Positions 13,986 through 16,592 of a DNA stretch of 16,592 nt are shown one piece after another. The notes beneath the pieces were generated by a model. It ran no database searches and had not been told where the DNA came from. It saw nothing but the letters and a program-made list of their open reading frames with translations. Position 1 is the first letter of the stretch, and every line of letters starts with the position of its first letter. Source of the DNA: Clostridium_AQ sp900552125 (GTDB lineage Bacteria; Bacillota_I; Bacilli_A; Erysipelotrichales; Erysipelotrichaceae); the NCBI GenBank assembly GCA_037892765.1, contig JBBKBW010000054.1; one strand, given 5' to 3'. Made by a program: the position numbers and the translations under genes.

Positions 13986-14076
13986 GGAGTAGTACTCAAG
14001 AGGCTGAAGAGGTGCCCCTGCTAAGGGTATAGGTCGGGAAACTGGCGCGAGAGTTCAAATCTCTCCTACTCCGCCA
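13986..14076 (+). tRNA. tRNA-Ser (anticodon GCT)
   Basis: The 91-base gene has the long variable arm of class II serine tRNAs. GGAGTAG (13986-13992) pairs with CTACTCC at the acceptor end, followed by G and an encoded CCA (14074-14076). The anticodon loop CTGCTAA holds GCT at 14020-14022 on a TGCCC/GGGTA stem; it reads AGC and AGT. The T-loop GTTCAAATC is standard. It is a single-gene unit with its own promoter and terminator. Confidence 0.97.
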
Positions 14077-14090
14077 TTATAAATAAGATG

Positions 14091-14117
14091 CTGTGACAAA
14101 GTGTTACAGTTTTTTTT
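14091..14117 (+). terminator. Terminator of tRNA-Ser
   Basis: CTGTGAC (14091-14097) pairs with GTTACAG (14103-14109), with one G-U, around a 5-base loop. Eight T residues follow (14110-14117). Confidence 0.87.
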
Positions 14118-14168
14118 GTGTTTGATGATAAAAAACAGTGCTTTTCAATAGGTAAAATCTATTTTTGC

Positions 14169-14197
14169 TTGTATTTTATTAACATATATTTTACAAT
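14169..14197 (+). promoter_or_regulatory. Probable promoter of the Rrf2 pair
   Basis: TTGTAT (14169-14174) and TACAAT (14192-14197) are 17 bases apart. The -35 matches only the first three consensus bases; the -10 is good. It lies after the tRNA-Ser terminator and about 45 bases before the ribosome site, leaving room for an operator; none was recognised. Confidence 0.45.
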
Positions 14198-14256
14198 GTA
14201 ATCAACTGATTTAATTATGGGAATATCAGCACGAAATCATTGGAGAGAAGTGGGTT

Positions 14257-14664
14257 ATGAGAATTTCAACAAAAGGCATATATGCATTAGAAGCGATGAT
14301 TGAATTATCGTCTAGAGATGAAAGCTGTGTTAGTATACGTGATATTGCAGAGGCAAGAAATTGTTCTGTTAAGTATCTGGAACAATTGTTTAACCGTTTA
14401 AAGAAAGCAAATCTTATAAAAAGTGTAAGAGGTAAAGATGGCGGTTATCAATTGGCAAAACAAGCAGAATATATCAGTGCTAAAGACATTATACTTGCAG
14501 TGGAAGAAAATTTAGACCCTGTATCTTGCTTATCAAAAGAGTGTGGACGTTCATCGTTTTGTCCAACACAAAATGTTTGGCTAGGGATACAAAAAGAAAT
14601 TTACCAGGTTCTAGAAAATAAGAGCTTAAAATATTTGAGTGAAGTCTATAAGAGAGAGGTTTAG
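14257..14664 (+). CDS. Rrf2-family regulator with IscR-like cysteine triad
   Basis: Rrf2 proteins are small winged-helix dimers. Those with three cysteines carry an iron-sulfur cluster and sense cluster status, iron, redox or nitric oxide. The 135-residue product begins with the standard RISTKGIYALEAMIEL helix. The DNA-recognition HTH is about 26-50 (SIRDIAEARNCSVKYLEQLFNRL), and a wing with RGKDGGYQLAK lies at 58-68. Cysteines C91, C96 and C102 are followed by PTQNVW, as in IscR-like proteins. Spacing is C-x4-C-x5-C, against C-x5-C-x5-C in E. coli IscR. GGAG (14242-14245) is about 11 bases before the ATG. No isc/suf genes are in view, so its targets are unknown. A second Rrf2 gene starts four bases after its stop. 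Confidence 0.92.
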   Translation: MRISTKGIYALEAMIELSSRDESCVSIRDIAEARNCSVKYLEQLFNRLKKANLIKSVRGKDGGYQLAKQAEYISAKDIILAVEENLDPVSCLSKECGRSSFCPTQNVWLGIQKEIYQVLENKSLKYLSEVYKREV

Positions 14665-14668
14665 TTTT

Positions 14669-15061
14669 ATGAAATTATCAACGAAAACCAGATATGCAAG
14701 CCGATGTCTGATTTATCTAGCAACAAATGCGATACAACAGCCTGTATCAATTGCACAAATTTCAAAAGATGAACAAATTTCCGAGCGATATCTTGAATTG
14801 ATTTTTTCCACTTTGAAAAAAGAAGGATATATAAAAAGCACAAGGGGAAGTCAGGGAGGATATTTACTGGCAAAAGACATAAAAGAAATTTCTATTTATG
14901 AAATTATGCGTTTAATGGAAACTACAACTAGCATTGTGGATGAACAAGATAACCAGGATACATTAAAACGTATTTTAAATCATGAAGTGTGGAATCCAAT
15001 TGATGAGAGCATAAAATTATATTTATCAGGTATTACTATTGATCAATTATGTAATATATAG
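14669..15061 (+). CDS. Second Rrf2-family regulator, without the cluster cysteines
   Basis: The 130-residue product is clearly homologous to the upstream protein. Its N-terminal helix is KLSTKTRYASRCLIYLA, the HTH is about 27-50 (SIAQISKDEQISERYLELIFSTL), and the wing is RGSQGGYLLAKD (59-70). It lacks the cysteine triad: the equivalent region (85-105) reads ETTTSIVDEQDNQDTLKRIL. Its only cysteines are C13 and C128, so it should not bind a cluster by the IscR mode. GAGAGG (14653-14659) lies inside the end of the first gene, nine bases before this ATG. A longer frame from 14639 overlaps the first gene and has no ribosome site. The pair probably arose by duplication and is co-transcribed; a heterodimer is possible but only inference. 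Confidence 0.9.
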   Translation: MKLSTKTRYASRCLIYLATNAIQQPVSIAQISKDEQISERYLELIFSTLKKEGYIKSTRGSQGGYLLAKDIKEISIYEIMRLMETTTSIVDEQDNQDTLKRILNHEVWNPIDESIKLYLSGITIDQLCNI

Positions 15062-15082
15062 GAAGCAAGTCTTCCTTTTTTT
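15060..15082 (+). terminator. Terminator of the Rrf2 pair
   Basis: AGGAAG (15060-15065) pairs with CTTCCT (15071-15076) around CAAGT, followed by T residues to 15082. The stem starts at the last bases of the second Rrf2 stop codon. Confidence 0.8.
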
Positions 15083-15118
15083 AGGATTTTTCATACTTTG
15101 AGTCGTATAGATATATAT

Positions 15119-15162
15119 AAGGAGGATTCACTCTGATTAAATGGAGTGATAAAATTATTATG
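15119..15162 (+). promoter_or_regulatory. Ribosome-binding region with inverted repeat before the TnpB-like gene
   Basis: AAGGAGGA (15119-15126) is a strong Shine-Dalgarno sequence but lies 33 bases before the ATG at 15160. Between them is the inverted repeat TCACTC (15128-15133)/GAGTGA (15144-15149). Two readings are possible. An in-frame CTG at 15133 has ideal spacing and would add nine residues (LIKWSDKII). Alternatively the hairpin brings the site close to the ATG. GGAG at 15143-15146 in the right arm might also serve the ATG. Confidence 0.45.
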
Positions 15163-15639
15163 TATCGTACGATTAAAGTAAGAATTAAAATGAGTAACCT
15201 TGAGAAACAATATTTAAAAGCATACGAAGCTATATTCAAAGAAGAAATTAAACACTGTATCATACAGATGCAGGAGTGTCCTTTGGATATACGATATAAA
15301 ACTATGCAGTTTTCTAATTTTATAAATAAAAGTAATTACTGGATTATTTATAAATTAGCCTTACATATGCATAAGTGTATTTCTATTGGGAGAAGATATA
15401 ATTATGGAAGGTCAAGTTCATGGAGTCCTAAGGCTATACAAATGGAAATGAATCATATGATTCTTTTATATGGAGAGGATTTTCCAATTAAATGCAGTAC
15501 TTTAAAATTAATGCCTTTAACAGATGAACTTGTAGAAATAAAAACTAATAAATTAATTAGAGTTGATTTAATACATAAAGATAACTTATGGTATGCAAAT
15601 TTTCTTATACAGATTCAAGAGAATAATAAAATAAAGTAG
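15160..15639 (+). CDS. Short protein resembling the N-terminal part of a TnpB/IS605 OrfB protein
   Basis: The 159-residue product starts MYRTIKVRIKMSNLEKQYLKAYEAIF, like the N-terminus of TnpB-type RNA-guided proteins. Near its end it has a RVDLIHKDNLWYANFLIQIQ strand pattern, like the K-x-x-x-WYA-x-F segment that precedes the RuvC domain in that family. The RuvC nuclease half and zinc ribbon are absent: the frame stops at 15639 and nothing downstream resembles them. It could be a truncated remnant or a stand-alone RNA-binding domain. I see no IS ends or TnpA gene. The frame is intact and has a ribosome site, which argues against simple decay. The start is uncertain (ATG at 15160 or CTG at 15133). 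Family assignment rests on pattern recognition only. Confidence 0.45.
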   Translation: MYRTIKVRIKMSNLEKQYLKAYEAIFKEEIKHCIIQMQECPLDIRYKTMQFSNFINKSNYWIIYKLALHMHKCISIGRRYNYGRSSSWSPKAIQMEMNHMILLYGEDFPIKCSTLKLMPLTDELVEIKTNKLIRVDLIHKDNLWYANFLIQIQENNKIK

Positions 15640-15701
15640 CTATTTTCTAAAAAATATGCTACGATTAGTTACAGTTATGATTTTCATTTAATGAAATGAA
15701 A
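15636..15701. repeat. Two inverted repeats between the TnpB-like and DUF2812 genes
   Basis: The first pairs GTAGCTATTTT (15636-15646) with 15651-15662 (one bulge), starting within the stop of the TnpB-like gene. It has no U-tract, so it is not a normal terminator. The second is TTTCATTT (15682-15689)/AAATGAAA (15694-15701) around AATG and could be a hairpin or an operator for the following gene. Confidence 0.5.
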
Positions 15702-15730
15702 GAGAATAACAGTGGCTGGAGGTATTGCCA

Positions 15731-16510
15731 ATGGAAGATATTAAGAAAGAAACATTAAATTCTAATGAAGAAAAGAATACAAATACCACAGAGAATGAAA
15801 TAACAGAAGAACTTATTTCTTCAGAAAATATAGATCAGCTGGTTGAAGAATTAAAGGAAGAAGTAGAAGAAGCTTCAGAAGAAAAAAAAGAGGTTTCTTC
15901 TGAGAGTGCGAAGCCTTTAGAAAACAATAAATCAGTTTCAGATGAAGTAAAAAAATATAAATTATTTTTTGTGACAGATTTAGATAAAGAAGCTGTTTAT
16001 CTGCATGAGATGTCAAAAAAAGGTCTTCATTTTGTTAAGCGTAATGGTATTCAATATTTATTTAAAAAAGGTGAAGAAAAAGATTACTATTATCATTTAG
16101 GTTATTATGAAAAAGATCTTCGAGATGAAGAACAGTATGTAAAAAATTACGCAGATGCTGGCTGGGAATTGATTTATCATGAAAAAGGCGAGTTTGATGG
16201 CGTATGGAATTATTTTAGAATAGAAACAGAGGAAGAGCCTCATATCTTTAGTGATCGTGTTTCTAGAATTGCATTATATAAGCGATTGTTAGAGAGCTGG
16301 AGATCATTATTAACGATGTTTGTAATATGTTTTTTATTCGTACTAGGCTTTTATTCATTCCTTTTATTAAGAGTCAATCCATCTACTATCACAACAGTTA
16401 GTCTTTGGGTTGCAGGAATCTTCTTAGTTCTTATTGCGATATCCTTTGCAGTATATTTGAAGCTATATAAAAATATCGAAAAGAAACTAGATGAATTGTT
16501 GAAACATTAG
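15731..16510 (+). CDS. DUF2812 membrane protein with acidic N-terminal extension
   Basis: Residues 1-73 of this 259-residue protein are low-complexity and very rich in Glu, Lys, Ser and Asn, so probably disordered. The DUF2812 domain follows (about 75-175), starting KKYKLFFVTDLDKEAVYLHEMSKKGLHF and including YADAGWELIYHEKGEFDGVWNYFRI. Two membrane helices lie near 193-214 and 221-244, and a basic tail ends the protein. DUF2812 proteins often sit beside PadR regulators and their function is unknown; no PadR gene is seen here, and the acidic extension is unusual because DUF2812 normally starts near residue 1. I chose the ATG at 15731, seven bases after GGAGGT (15718-15723). The in-frame TTG at 15725 is only one base from that site. 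Confidence 0.85.
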   Translation: MEDIKKETLNSNEEKNTNTTENEITEELISSENIDQLVEELKEEVEEASEEKKEVSSESAKPLENNKSVSDEVKKYKLFFVTDLDKEAVYLHEMSKKGLHFVKRNGIQYLFKKGEEKDYYYHLGYYEKDLRDEEQYVKNYADAGWELIYHEKGEFDGVWNYFRIETEEEPHIFSDRVSRIALYKRLLESWRSLLTMFVICFLFVLGFYSFLLLRVNPSTITTVSLWVAGIFLVLIAISFAVYLKLYKNIEKKLDELLKH

Positions 16511-16558
16511 TCTTTAAACAGGGATATAAGAGAATTGATATAAAATTTACAAAAAAGC

Positions 16559-16587
16559 TTGTATTTTATTTATATCTATGTTATTAT
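16559..16587 (+). promoter_or_regulatory. Possible promoter at the window edge
   Basis: TTGTAT (16559-16564) and TATTAT (16582-16587) are 17 bases apart and would drive a gene beyond the window. The surroundings are very AT-rich, so a chance match is possible. Confidence 0.35.
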
Positions 16588-16592
16588 CTCAG

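Noticed and set aside
15636..15662. Hairpin after the TnpB-like gene as a terminator
   Set aside because: The stem is good but no U-tract follows, so it is reported only as an inverted repeat.

Overview
The window is AT-rich, densely coding and almost entirely on the plus strand. Strong AGGAGG ribosome sites, TTGNNN/TATAAT promoters, a mannose-family PTS operon with a DUF956 gene, a CcpA-like cre box and Rrf2 regulators all point to a low-GC Firmicute. My best guess is a gut Erysipelotrichia-type bacterium; that placement is inference from gene content and base composition, and a 16S or marker-gene comparison would settle it. There is no rRNA, no CRISPR array and no intact mobile element.

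Layout. (1) 9-2893: threonine synthase (thrC), homoserine kinase (thrB) and an HTH/ACT-domain protein form a threonine operon closed by a hairpin. Homoserine dehydrogenase, which would supply the substrate, is not in view and may lie upstream. (2) 2998-3265: a self-contained tRNA-Ile(GAT)/tRNA-Ala(TGC) unit with its own promoter and terminator. (3) 3266-6969: about 440 bases without a gene, holding a promoter, a cre-like box and a structured leader, then manX (IIAB), manY (IIC), manZ (IID) and, after an internal terminator, the DUF956 gene manO. (4) 7038-7730: an unrecognised cysteine-rich protein. (5) 7806-11840: a translationally coupled MoxR ATPase / DUF58 / membrane transglutaminase trio. 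(6) 11878-13062: a minus-strand FlK-like thioesterase, divergent from a plus-strand protein related to manganese catalase and CotJC that seems to have lost its metal ligands. (7) 13131-13884: deoC alone, with its own promoter and terminator. (8) 13919-14117: a single-gene tRNA-Ser(GCT) unit. (9) 14257-15082: two Rrf2 regulators in tandem, one with an IscR-like cysteine triad and one without. (10) 15119-16592: a short protein resembling the front end of a TnpB-type (IS605 OrfB) protein, then a DUF2812 membrane protein with a long acidic N-terminus, and a possible promoter at the window edge.

How the genes work together. thrB makes O-phosphohomoserine and thrC turns it into threonine. manXYZ imports and phosphorylates hexose, probably under carbon catabolite control. 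The MoxR, DUF58 and transglutaminase proteins probably act as one machine at the membrane. The other genes look like separate single-gene or two-gene units. The observations most worth following are the thrB ribosome site that appears split by a hairpin, the two competing hairpins in the man leader, the ligand-less catalase-like protein, the cysteine-rich orphan and the paired Rrf2 genes.
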